Origin: Pseudoalteromonas sp. EB27
GTDB lineage: Bacteria; Pseudomonadota; Gammaproteobacteria; Enterobacterales; Alteromonadaceae
DNA: 64,000 nt
Direction: 5' to 3'
Assembly: GCF_001974875.1 (NCBI RefSeq)
Contig: NZ_MTQD01000003.1
Location: forward strand, 124,001 to 188,000
Below, in pieces: positions 55,402-63,231 of the stretch. Each line of letters starts with the position of its first letter. Position 1 is the stretch's first letter. The notes beneath the pieces were generated by a model. That model was not told the origin of the DNA. It made no database searches and worked only from the letters and a program-made list of their open reading frames with translations. A program made the translations under genes and the position numbers.

Positions 55402-56454
55402 ATGACAAGTAACAATACAAATTCTGTAACAACCCTTACTATCACTCGCCCAGATGACTGGCATGTACATTTACGTGATGGCGACCAGTTAAAAGATACT
55501 GTACGAGACATTAGCAGATACATGGGCCGCGCTATTATTATGCCAAACCTTGTTCCGCCGGCAACGTGTACTGATACCGCTCTTTCTTATCGAGAGCGCA
55601 TTATGGCAGCAGGTCCAAAAGGTGTCTTTGAGCCTTTAATGGTGCTCTACCTTACTGATAAAACGACACCAGAAGAAATAAAAAAAGCCAAAGCAACGGG
55701 AAAAATAGTAGCTGCAAAGCTCTATCCTGCTGGCGCTACAACTAATTCTGACTCGGGTGTTACATCAGTAAAAAATATTTATCCTGTTTTAAAAGCAATG
55801 CAAGAAGTAGGTATGTTGCTGTTAGTACACGGAGAAGTTACCGATTCATCAATTGATATTTTTGACCGTGAAAAAGTATTCTTGGATACGATTTTAGGGG
55901 ATGTTGTGAGTGACTTTCCAGAACTTAAAATTGTGCTAGAGCATATTACAACTAAAGATGCAGTAGAGTTTGTCGTTAATGCACCTAGCAATGTAGCAGC
56001 AACAATTACAGCTCATCACTTACTTTATAATCGTAATCATATGTTAGCCGGTGGAATTCGCCCACATTATTATTGTTTGCCAATTCTCAAGCGTAATATT
56101 CACCAGCAAGCATTAATGGCCGCAGCTATAAGTGGAAATAAAAAATTCTTCTTAGGAACTGATTCTGCACCACATTATAAAGATAAAAAAGAAGCTGCGT
56201 GTGGTTGTGCTGGAGCATATACGGCTCATGCCGCTATTGAGTTGTACGCGGAAGCATTTGAAGATGCGGGAGCTCTGGATAAGCTTGAAGGGTTTGCAAG
56301 CCACTTTGGCCCTGACTTTTATGATTTACCACGTAATACCGATACAATTACATTGCAAAGAAAACCATGGCAAGTACCAGCAAGCTTCACTTTAGGCGAC
56401 TCTGAAGTTGTGCCTATAAAAGCTGAGGATACTATTGATTGGTCTGTTGAATAG
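55402..56454 (+). CDS. pyrC: Dihydroorotase
   Basis: 350 residues (E. coli 348), class II type. Zinc ligands are visible: [11 protein letters not shown], the metal-bridging carbamylated lysine in [27 protein letters not shown] and GTDSAPH with the catalytic aspartate. It closes N-carbamoyl-aspartate to dihydroorotate in pyrimidine synthesis. Single-gene unit; 283 bases upstream have no other gene. Confidence 0.96.
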   Translation: MTSNNTNSVTTLTITRPDDWHVHLRDGDQLKDTVRDISRYMGRAIIMPNLVPPATCTDTALSYRERIMAAGPKGVFEPLMVLYLTDKTTPEEIKKAKATGKIVAAKLYPAGATTNSDSGVTSVKNIYPVLKAMQEVGMLLLVHGEVTDSSIDIFDREKVFLDTILGDVVSDFPELKIVLEHITTKDAVEFVVNAPSNVAATITAHHLLYNRNHMLAGGIRPHYYCLPILKRNIHQQALMAAAISGNKKFFLGTDSAPHYKDKKEAACGCAGAYTAHAAIELYAEAFEDAGALDKLEGFASHFGPDFYDLPRNTDTITLQRKPWQVPASFTLGDSEVVPIKAEDTIDWSVE

Positions 56455-56475
56455 CTAATATTATATATTTAAACC

Positions 56476-56507
56476 AAAAGCCGCCTAATTTTTTAGGCGG
56501 CTTTTTT
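56476..56507 (+). terminator. Terminator after pyrC
   Basis: AAAAGCCGCCTAA (56476-56488), TTTT loop, TTAGGCGGCTTTT (56493-56505), T run. Confidence 0.93.
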
Positions 56508-56894
56508 GTTTGTGTTTTCGATATTATTGAGGCGTTATTTGACTGTATGGCGGTTGTAGGGAGTTTTTATACGGGCTTATAGCAATATATATTACAATAA
56601 TACTTTATAGTTTTTGCTTGTAAATTAGTCAGTTAAAGGCGATTCAAAACAAATTTATATTTTTAATAAATAATTCCCAATTAATAGAGCGAAAAAAAAT
56701 ATAATGTGTTAATCTTACCTTGCTTTGAGTTTTTATGTATTGAATTTACGGATATTGTGCTGCGTTTAAGGTTACCGGTTAGGTTATTACTTGTTCCTGT
56801 ACTGTACCTCCATATTTTTGAGCATTGACTCAGGGAGGATATTGCCATAATAATATGGCTGAATTTTAATTATTGACTTACAGGAAAATTTAGT
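56508..56894 (+). promoter_or_regulatory. Promoter and long 5' leader of the cold-shock gene
   Basis: 387 bases without a gene. A TATAAT at 56700-56705 could start a leader of about 180 nt, the size usual for cspA mRNAs. The leader has a strong but orphan GGGAGG (near 56833-56838) and a perfect hairpin GCCATA / TATGGC (56844-56849, 56854-56859), then a second GGA site near the real ATG. The layout fits a temperature-sensing leader. Confidence 0.5.
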
Positions 56895-57098
56895 ATGTCG
56901 GTTACTGGTAAAGTAAAGTTTTTCAACGAAGCTAAAGGCTTTGGTTTCATTGAACAAGAAAATGGTCCTGACGTGTTTGTACATTTCAGCGCAATCACTG
57001 GTTCTGGTTTTCGCACTCTTAGCGAAGGTCAAGCAGTGACATTCAGCATCAAACAAGGTCAAAAAGGCCCTGAAGCTGAGAACGTAGAAGCAGCATAA
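56895..57098 (+). CDS. cspA: CspA-family cold-shock protein
   Basis: 67 residues, one cold-shock domain. RNA-binding motifs RNP1 (KGFGFIEQ) and RNP2 (VFVHFSAI) are intact, with the usual start [11 protein letters not shown]. These proteins melt RNA structure, often at low temperature, but several paralogues are constitutive. The long leader suggests post-transcriptional control. Single gene. Confidence 0.95.
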   Translation: MSVTGKVKFFNEAKGFGFIEQENGPDVFVHFSAITGSGFRTLSEGQAVTFSIKQGQKGPEAENVEAA

Positions 57099-57125
57099 TT
57101 TATTATGTGAACTCTAGTTCATCTT

Positions 57126-57149
57126 GGTGAAGCAGTTCTCTGTTTCACC
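57126..57149 (+). terminator. Hairpin after the cold-shock gene
   Basis: GGTGAAGCAG (57126-57135), loop TTCT, CTGTTTCACC (57140-57149), with one G-U pair. It is followed by ATAATT and a C run rather than T, so it may be a processed 3' end or a weak terminator. Confidence 0.6.
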
Positions 57150-57335
57150 ATAATTCCCCCCCTCCTTAATCTACTTTATTTTACACTTTACAAATTCCTG
57201 CATTTAAAATATCTAGTTCATCTTTATTTCAATATACATCAAAAAACTTTAGCTATTCGAATAACCCAACAAGTTAAATCACTTTCTAGCGCTGTTAAAG
57301 CATTTCCTATAATTATGCAAAATAATCTTAAACTG

Positions 57336-57529
57336 ATACCAATTCAACCCCGAGATAATTCTTAATTAATTTGACGAATTAAGCTTGGCATTAACCAGAT
57401 AAAAAATTCTGATATACGGCTGCATGGATGTAGGAGGTGGTGCAGCAGCCTAAATAGACAAGAGAGCTAATTGTTATCAATAAGGTTTTATTACCCCAAA
57501 ATAGATAGCGTAATTAAGAAAATTGGTAT
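57336..57529. mobile_element. MITE-like element
   Basis: ATACCAATT (57336-57344) and AATTGGTAT (57521-57529) are perfect inverted ends of a 194-bp segment. TTCTTAATTA follows the left end after 13 extra bases and the right end directly, so the ends are related further in. An internal GGCTGC/GCAGCC hairpin surrounds ATGGATGTAGGAGGTGG. TA at both tips would fit a TA target duplication. No transposase. Confidence 0.45.
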
Positions 57530-57902
57530 TCCTCGTGATTAGCTTAGATATTGGCTAACTTTAAGCTTTAAATAATATGAAATATTTTTGGAGCGACGAG
57601 TGGGGTTCGTCTAATTATCAACAGTTATTGATTTACTAAATAAACCTGTCGTTAAGGTTATTATTACTATTTACGGGAAATACATTTTAATAGGAATTTT
57701 AAAAAGTACGAACGTGAAGTAGGTGCTTTTAATATTAGCGGTTACGCGGTGTTGTTTTTTTGTGCGATAAATGGTTTGTTTTTTCAGATGAAGTGTTGTT
57801 GGGGAGATAAAATGTACTGAAATCGTTTAAAAAATAACTTTTACGATATCTATCTATATTTTTTTTTGTTTTTTTTCAGTGCGAATTCAGCTTTAGCTAA
57901 AT

Positions 57903-58002
57903 GTTGCAATAATGTTGTTTTATGTCAGTACAATGCGAATAAATACACCCCTTAAAAGGCTTTAATTGAAATATTAAGAAAAAGGTTAGTTGCAATAATG
58001 TT
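57903..58002. repeat. 14-bp direct repeat in the TonB operon upstream region
   Basis: GTTGCAATAATGTT occurs at 57903-57916 and 57989-58002, 86 bp apart, 74-175 bp before the promoter of the DUF3450-TonB operon. Possibly two activator or repressor sites. Confidence 0.6.
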
Positions 58003-58075
58003 AACATTTGCGTGCTAGTACTTTTGTTTAAGCATTAACTTAGCTATTTATTTGCAGAGATTAGTAAACATCAAG

Positions 58076-58104
58076 TTGACAGCGCTAATTGCATTTAGCA
58101 TTAT
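58076..58104 (+). promoter_or_regulatory. Promoter of the DUF3450-ttpC-exbB2D2-tonB2 operon
   Basis: Consensus -35 TTGACA (58076-58081), 17-bp spacer, -10 CATTAT (58099-58104). The spacer holds a near-palindrome GCTAATTGCATTTAGC, a possible operator. No canonical Fur box was recognised. Start site would be near 58111, giving a leader of ~87 nt. Confidence 0.65.
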
Positions 58105-58112
58105 TGGAAGGT

Positions 58113-58134
58113 TGATATCTATTAAAAGATATCA
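58113..58134 (+). promoter_or_regulatory. Leader hairpin of the TonB operon
   Basis: TGATATCT (58113-58120), loop ATTAAA, AGATATCA (58127-58134): a perfect 8-bp stem at the very start of the predicted mRNA. It could stabilise the 5' end or be a DNA operator. A strong GGAGG at 58149-58153 follows but no start codon lies 5-12 nt after it. Confidence 0.5.
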
Positions 58135-58197
58135 GGGTTGTTCTCTTCGGAGGATAATTAAATTATAAAAGTAACATTACTTAATTGGTTGGGAACT

Positions 58198-58968
58198 ATG
58201 TCTGTTAAAATCAGAAAGAGTCTTGTAGCAACTGCGTTGGTTGGCGCTTTTGCATTTGCAAGCAGCAATGTGATTGCAGATCCTTTGAATGACGTGCAAA
58301 AAGCAGGTCAACAAATTCAAAAGGCTGCGGTTAAGTCTCAAACTAAAATTGACAATGTATATGGTCAAACTCAGGAGCTAATCGCTGAGTACCGTAGCGT
58401 TGTTGATGAGACTGAACTAATGAAAGTGTATAACGATCACGTGTCGCGCTTGGTTGATAGCCAAAACGCGTCTATTGAATCGTTTGATCGTCAAATCGCT
58501 ACGATTGATAACACGAAACAAAACGTTGTGCCTTTGATGTATCGCATGATCGATACGCTTGAGCAATTCATCAAAGCGGACGTTCCATTTAATCTAGAAA
58601 CGCGTTTAGCACGTGTTGAAAGACTACGTGAAATCATGGTTTCTGCGTCTGTAACGACGTCTGAAAAATTCCGTCAAGTACTTGAATCGTACACTATTGA
58701 AACAGCGTACAGCTCACTTGTATCTGCTTCACAAGGTACTCTAGAAGTTGATGGCAAGAGCATTAACGTTGATATCGGTCAGTTAGGTCGTATCACTTAC
58801 GTTGCTCAGTCATTTGACTTGAAACATGCTTGGGTGTGGGATAACAATACTAAACAGTGGAAAGAATTAGGTGAAGAATACCTAAAACCTGTTAAAGAAG
58901 TTATTCGTATGGCGCGTAAGCAAGCGACATTAGAACTTGTTAAACTACCTATCTTTGGCGCGGAGTAA
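58198..58968 (+). CDS. DUF3450 periplasmic protein of the TonB system
   Basis: The ATG at 58198 is used (a TTG at 58189 is the only other option before a stop); 256 residues. A signal peptide (ATALVGAFAFASSNVIA) is followed by long helices with a coiled-coil look (DVQKAGQQIQKAAVKSQTKIDNVYGQTQELIAEYRSVVDETELMKVYNDHV). DUF3450 proteins are encoded first in TonB2-type clusters of vibrios and alteromonads; the role is unknown, presumably in the periplasmic part of the energy-transducing complex. Confidence 0.88.
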   Translation: MSVKIRKSLVATALVGAFAFASSNVIADPLNDVQKAGQQIQKAAVKSQTKIDNVYGQTQELIAEYRSVVDETELMKVYNDHVSRLVDSQNASIESFDRQIATIDNTKQNVVPLMYRMIDTLEQFIKADVPFNLETRLARVERLREIMVSASVTTSEKFRQVLESYTIETAYSSLVSASQGTLEVDGKSINVDIGQLGRITYVAQSFDLKHAWVWDNNTKQWKELGEEYLKPVKEVIRMARKQATLELVKLPIFGAE

Positions 58969-58974
58969 TCAATA

Positions 58975-60339
58975 ATGAAGAAACTATTTAAAGGTTTTGC
59001 TGTTGCAGCAGTACTAACTGTTTCTGCAGGTACCGCGCTTAATGCACATGCAAATACTGGAGCTCTAGATAAAATTCTTGAGCAAGTAAAGCAAGAGCGT
59101 ATCTCTGAAGGTAAAATTAATAAGCAACGTGAGCAAGAGTTCTTATCAGAACGTGCTGACAAGCAATCTTTACTTAACAAAGCTAAAAGCGAACTTGCTT
59201 CTGAGAAGTCTCGTGGTGAAAGCTTAGCTAAGCAATATGCACAAAATGAAAATACATTAGCTGAAAAAGAAGCAGCTCTGCAAAGTGCTCAAGGTACTTT
59301 GGGTGAGATGTTTGGTGTTGTACGTCGTGCAGCTCAAGACGCTATTGGTTCTATCGAAGCATCACTAGTTAGTGCTGAGAAACCTGGCCGTGCAGAAATC
59401 TTACGTTCATTAGCTGCTGCTAAAGAACTTCCAACTGTTCGTGAACTTGAAGAACTTTGGATTTCACTTCAAACAGAAATGACTGAATCAGCTAAAGTTT
59501 CGACTTTTGAAACTGAAGTTGCTGGTCTTGATGGTAACCCGTCAATGAAGAAAGTAACACGTATCGGTAACTTTAACTTAGTTACAGATGATGGTTACTT
59601 AATCTACTCACCAGAAACTAAGTCTATTCAGCCTCTAGGTAAACAACCAGATGGTTATATTTTAGACGGTATCGCTGAGCTTGAAAATACATCATCAGAT
59701 AACTACGCTGGTGTTTATATCGATCCGACTCGTGGTGCTATCTTACGTATCAACACTCAAAAAGCGACACTTATGGAATACTTCCATCAAGGTGGCGTAG
59801 TTGGTTATATCATTACAGCTTTACTAGCTTTAGGTATGCTAATTACTCTAATTCGTTTTGTTGACCTTACACTTACTACTAGTAAGATTAAGAGCCAGCT
59901 TAAAAATGTTGCTACACCGAATACAAATAACCCACTGGGCCGTATTCTTAAAGTTTACCATGACAACAAGAACCAAGATGTTGAAAACCTTGAGCTTAAA
60001 CTTGATGAAGCGATTCTTCGTGAAACGCCACGTATCGAAGCTGGTATCAATATAATTAAGATTCTTGCTGCAATCGCACCATTACTTGGTCTACTAGGTA
60101 CAGTAATCGGTATGATCCTAACGTTCCAAACAATCACATTGTTCGGTACGGGTGATCCGAAGATCATGGCAGGTAACATCTCTCTAGCACTTGTAACTAC
60201 AGCGCTAGGTCTAATTGCTGCATTACCACTAATTCTACTTCATGCTCTTGTAGCCGGTCGTAGTAAGTCGGTATTACACATCCTTGATGAGCAAAGCGCG
60301 GGTATCGTTGCTACTCACGCGGAGAAGGAGAAAGCCTAA
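58975..60339 (+). CDS. ttpC: TtpC: ExbB/TolQ-like proton-channel protein with periplasmic extension
   Basis: 454 residues, far longer than ExbB. A signal peptide (FAVAAVLTVSAGTALNAHA) and ~240 residues of helical coiled coil (KQREQEFLSERADKQSLLNKAKSELASEK) and a small strand domain lie in the periplasm; three membrane helices follow, with the MotA/TolQ/ExbB core IIKILAAIAPLLGLLGTVIGMILTFQTITLFGTGDPKIMAGNISLALVTTALGL. In vibrios TtpC is required for TonB2-driven iron-siderophore uptake. Its stop overlaps exbB2 (TAATG). Confidence 0.92.
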   Translation: MKKLFKGFAVAAVLTVSAGTALNAHANTGALDKILEQVKQERISEGKINKQREQEFLSERADKQSLLNKAKSELASEKSRGESLAKQYAQNENTLAEKEAALQSAQGTLGEMFGVVRRAAQDAIGSIEASLVSAEKPGRAEILRSLAAAKELPTVRELEELWISLQTEMTESAKVSTFETEVAGLDGNPSMKKVTRIGNFNLVTDDGYLIYSPETKSIQPLGKQPDGYILDGIAELENTSSDNYAGVYIDPTRGAILRINTQKATLMEYFHQGGVVGYIITALLALGMLITLIRFVDLTLTTSKIKSQLKNVATPNTNNPLGRILKVYHDNKNQDVENLELKLDEAILRETPRIEAGINIIKILAAIAPLLGLLGTVIGMILTFQTITLFGTGDPKIMAGNISLALVTTALGLIAALPLILLHALVAGRSKSVLHILDEQSAGIVATHAEKEKA

Positions 60340-60863
60340 TGCTAGTCCTGATGGAGATATGGGAATCTATCAGGGATTTTGTTGGCACAGGCGGCCAGGT
60401 TTTATACGTGGTCGCGATAGCACTCTTTCTGATGTGGGTTTTAATGATTGAGCGCTATTGGTTCCTACTTGCAGAATTTCCTCGCACAGCGAAAGAAATT
60501 GTAGCAAAGTGGGATGCCCGCCAAGACACTACGTCTTGGTACGCACACAGAATCCGTGAAGCATGGATTTCTGAAGCGTCTGAAAAATTAGATCAGCGTA
60601 TGTTGTTGATTAAGACATTAGTAGCTGTTTGTCCTTTAATAGGCTTACTTGGTACTGTTACTGGTATGATCTCGGTTTTTGAAACCATGGCCAACCAGGG
60701 CACAGGTAATGCACGTTTAATGGCATCAGGTATTTCAATGGCAACAATCCCAACAATGGCTGGAATGGTTGCGGCATTATCTGGAGTATTTTTTAGCTCA
60801 CGTCTTGAGACAAAAGCTAAAATGGTGAAAGCCAAACTTATTGATAGTATGCCTCATCACTAG
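60339..60863 (+). CDS. exbB2: ExbB2 proton-channel subunit
   Basis: 174 residues with three membrane helices: VLYVVAIALFLMWVLMIERYWF, then LIKTLVAVCPLIGLLGTVTGMISVFETMANQGTGNARLMASGISMATIPTMAGMVAALSGVFF, the family core. With ExbD it harvests the proton gradient to drive TonB. ATG overlaps the ttpC stop, so translation is coupled. A weaker in-frame ATG lies four codons in. Confidence 0.93.
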   Translation: MLVLMEIWESIRDFVGTGGQVLYVVAIALFLMWVLMIERYWFLLAEFPRTAKEIVAKWDARQDTTSWYAHRIREAWISEASEKLDQRMLLIKTLVAVCPLIGLLGTVTGMISVFETMANQGTGNARLMASGISMATIPTMAGMVAALSGVFFSSRLETKAKMVKAKLIDSMPHH

Positions 60864-60877
60864 AGAGAGAATTAAAT

Positions 60878-61282
60878 ATGGCACGTAAACAACGTTTTCG
60901 TGAAGAAGAAGAAGCTGCGGTTGATATGACGCCAATGCTTGACATCGTATTTATCATGCTTATTTTCTTTATCGTAACTACATCGTTCGTTAAAGAGGCT
61001 GGTATCGAGGTCAATAAACCAAAAGCTGCCCAAGCTACTAAGCAAAAAAATGCTAACATTTTTATTGCTATTCGTGGTAACGGCGAAATCTGGGTTGATA
61101 AACAACAAATTGATGTTGAGCGTATTTCAGCAAAAATCGAAAGTTTATTAGCAGAGCAACCTACCGAAGTTGTAATTATACAAGCTGATAAAGAAGCTAA
61201 ACACGGTACGGTAGTTAAAGTTATGGACCAGATTAAAGCGACGGGTGACAACCTTAGAATTTCAATAGCTGGAGATCAGTAA
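60878..61282 (+). CDS. exbD2: ExbD2 energy-transduction subunit
   Basis: 134 residues. Short cytoplasmic tail, one membrane helix with the essential aspartate (VDMTPMLDIVFIMLIFFIVTTSFV), then the periplasmic ExbD/TolR domain (NIFIAIRGNGEIWVDKQQIDVERI..VVIIQADKEAKHGTVVKVMDQIKATG). GAGAG precedes the ATG. Its stop overlaps tonB2, continuing translational coupling. Confidence 0.95.
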   Translation: MARKQRFREEEEAAVDMTPMLDIVFIMLIFFIVTTSFVKEAGIEVNKPKAAQATKQKNANIFIAIRGNGEIWVDKQQIDVERISAKIESLLAEQPTEVVIIQADKEAKHGTVVKVMDQIKATGDNLRISIAGDQ

Positions 61283-61899
61283 TGATTCGTTTTCTGTTTT
61301 CACTGATTGCAGGTGGGGCAGTTACTTTCGGCTTGTTCTACTTCATGGCCTTCCTCATCTCTGGTGGGGCTGACCGTAATACGGAACAAAAAGAGCAGAT
61401 CATAGTCGAAATAATGACGAATCCGCCTGAATCTAAGGTGCAGGAGAGGAAGCGTGTACCGCCTCCTCCTCCACCACCGCCAAAGCAGCCGCCTAAACCG
61501 CAGCCGCCACAGCCGGAAAATAATAATCCAAACCCTGGTGCTATGTCATTTAACATGGGTAGCATTGATGTTGGTAGTTCAGCTGGTGGACTAAGTGGTC
61601 CTGGTGCATTTGGACGAGATGGTGATGCGACACCGATCGTTCGTATAGAGCCAAAATATCCAACGCAAGCAGCGCGAGATGGTAAAGAAGGTTGGGTTCA
61701 ACTTTCATTCACAATTGATGAGTTAGGTGGAGTAACTGACGTTGAAGTAATTGACGCAGATCCGAAGCGTATCTTTGACCGTGAAGCTAAACGTGCACTG
61801 CGTAAGTGGAAGTACCGTCCTAAGATCATTGACGGAAAACCACAGAAACAACCAGGTTTACAAGTTCAATTAGACTTTAAACTTAACCAAGGCAACTAA
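61282..61899 (+). CDS. tonB2: TonB2 energy transducer
   Basis: 205 residues. N-terminal membrane anchor (FLFSLIAGGAVTFGLFYFMAFL), a proline-rich spacer (PPPPPPPPKQPPKPQPPQP), a glycine/serine linker and the TonB C-terminal domain (RIEPKYPTQAARDGKEGWVQLSFTIDELGGVTDVEVIDADP..FDREAKRALRKWKYRPK). The short spacer is characteristic of TonB2-type proteins. It delivers energy to TonB-dependent outer-membrane receptors, none of which is in this window. Confidence 0.95.
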   Translation: MIRFLFSLIAGGAVTFGLFYFMAFLISGGADRNTEQKEQIIVEIMTNPPESKVQERKRVPPPPPPPPKQPPKPQPPQPENNNPNPGAMSFNMGSIDVGSSAGGLSGPGAFGRDGDATPIVRIEPKYPTQAARDGKEGWVQLSFTIDELGGVTDVEVIDADPKRIFDREAKRALRKWKYRPKIIDGKPQKQPGLQVQLDFKLNQGN

Positions 61900-61910
61900 G
61901 GAGGCGAGTA

Positions 61911-63170
61911 ATGAGAAATTTTTCTAAAGTAACTGCTCTTGCAATTCTTATGTCTGTGACTGGTGCTACTTTAAGTGCATCTGTTTTAGCAGCGCCAGAT
62001 TACGCAAAGATTGAAGAGCGTAAGAAAGCAAAAACTAAAATCATGGGCGAGCGTACTGGTAAAAAAGTAATTAAAGCGTTTGACTTGTACAACGAAGAAA
62101 AAGTTGATGAAGCAATTGTTTTGCTTAGAGAGATTGACCCTTCTAATGACTTTGACAAGGCGACCGTAAATCGTTACTTAGGTAGCATGTACGCTCAAAA
62201 AGAAAAGTATGACGAAGCGATTAAATATTCTAAACAAGCCGTTGCGCCTGATGTTTTAAACTTTGCTGATCAAGAACAAACTCTAAAGCTGCTAGGTGAT
62301 TTATATGCCGGTACAGAAAAGTATCAAGAAGCTAAGAAAGCTTATGTTACTTGGATGGACTTTACCGGTGAAGAAGATCCTACTGTTTACACACGTATTG
62401 CCCAAGCTAACTATCAGCTAGGACAATTCCGTGATGTTTTTGAACCAGCAGATAAGGCAATAAAGCTTCAAAAAGAGCCTAATAAAGGCCCTTTCCAATT
62501 AAAACTGGGTGCATACTTTGAACTTAAAGATTATGCAAACATGGTTACAATTGGCGAAGAGATTGTTCGTGTATGGCCTGATGATAAAAAAGCTTGGGTT
62601 AGCTTAGGTAAGTATTACCTACAAACCGAGGATTATTCTAAAGGTTTAGCAACTATGGAAGTTGCATACAAGAATGGTTACTTTGAAAATGAAGTTGAAT
62701 ATAAAGTCTTATCTAACTTTTACTCTTTAAATGAGATCCCTTTTAAAGCAGCTGTGACGCTAGAAAAGGCCATTAAGAGTGAAAAGGTAAAACGTACTAA
62801 GCAGAATGTTAGCGCGATTGCTAGTAACTATCATCGCTCTAAGGATCTAGAAAAAGCTGCTAAGTATTACGAAGAAGCTGCTAAATTTGACGACGACGCC
62901 GAGCTTTTCCGCAAAGCTGGTTCGTTACTTTTACAATCTGAAAAATTCAGTGCTGCTATTGTTCGTTTGAACAAAGCATTAGAGCTTGGCTCTGATAAAA
63001 AGGGTACTATTTATTCAGATTTAGCTGAGGCGTATTACTACCAAGGTAAGTATAAGCAAGCATATGCTGCAATTACTAAAGCTATGGATGACCCTCGCAC
63101 GCGTAAGTTTGCAAAAGGTTGGTCTACATATATTAAAGATAAAGCCGCTCGCAACGGTGTTAAAATTTAA
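61911..63170 (+). CDS. TPR protein of the TonB2 operon
   Basis: 419 residues with a signal peptide (ALAILMSVTGATLSASVLA) and about eight to ten TPR units (KVIKAFDLYNEEKVDEAIVLLREIDP; YLGSMYAQKEKYDEAIKYSKQAV; LLGDLYAGTEKYQEAKKAYVTW; DLAEAYYYQGKYKQAYAAITKAM). GGAGG precedes the ATG by about 8 nt. It closes the DUF3450-ttpC-exbB2-exbD2-tonB2 operon, as in vibrios, and is probably a periplasmic scaffold. A terminator follows. Confidence 0.9.
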   Translation: MRNFSKVTALAILMSVTGATLSASVLAAPDYAKIEERKKAKTKIMGERTGKKVIKAFDLYNEEKVDEAIVLLREIDPSNDFDKATVNRYLGSMYAQKEKYDEAIKYSKQAVAPDVLNFADQEQTLKLLGDLYAGTEKYQEAKKAYVTWMDFTGEEDPTVYTRIAQANYQLGQFRDVFEPADKAIKLQKEPNKGPFQLKLGAYFELKDYANMVTIGEEIVRVWPDDKKAWVSLGKYYLQTEDYSKGLATMEVAYKNGYFENEVEYKVLSNFYSLNEIPFKAAVTLEKAIKSEKVKRTKQNVSAIASNYHRSKDLEKAAKYYEEAAKFDDDAELFRKAGSLLLQSEKFSAAIVRLNKALELGSDKKGTIYSDLAEAYYYQGKYKQAYAAITKAMDDPRTRKFAKGWSTYIKDKAARNGVKI

Positions 63171-63194
63171 TTTTATTTAGCTAAAGCAACTTAT

Positions 63195-63218
63195 AAAAAG
63201 CCCCTCTGGGGCTTTTTT
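63195..63218 (+). terminator. Terminator of the TonB2 operon
   Basis: AAAAAGCCCC (63195-63204), loop TCT, GGGGCTTTTT (63208-63217), T run. Confidence 0.93.
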
Positions 63219-63231
63219 TATTGGAACTACT

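Larger units (their letters stand above)
57150..58075. other. Large gene-free region between cspA and the TonB operon
   Basis: Nearly 1 kb with no credible reading frame on either strand, unusual in this gene-dense window. It contains a MITE-like element, a 14-bp direct repeat (57903-57916 and 57989-58002), and AT-rich DNA with T8 runs. It may be a site of past insertion. Confidence 0.7.
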
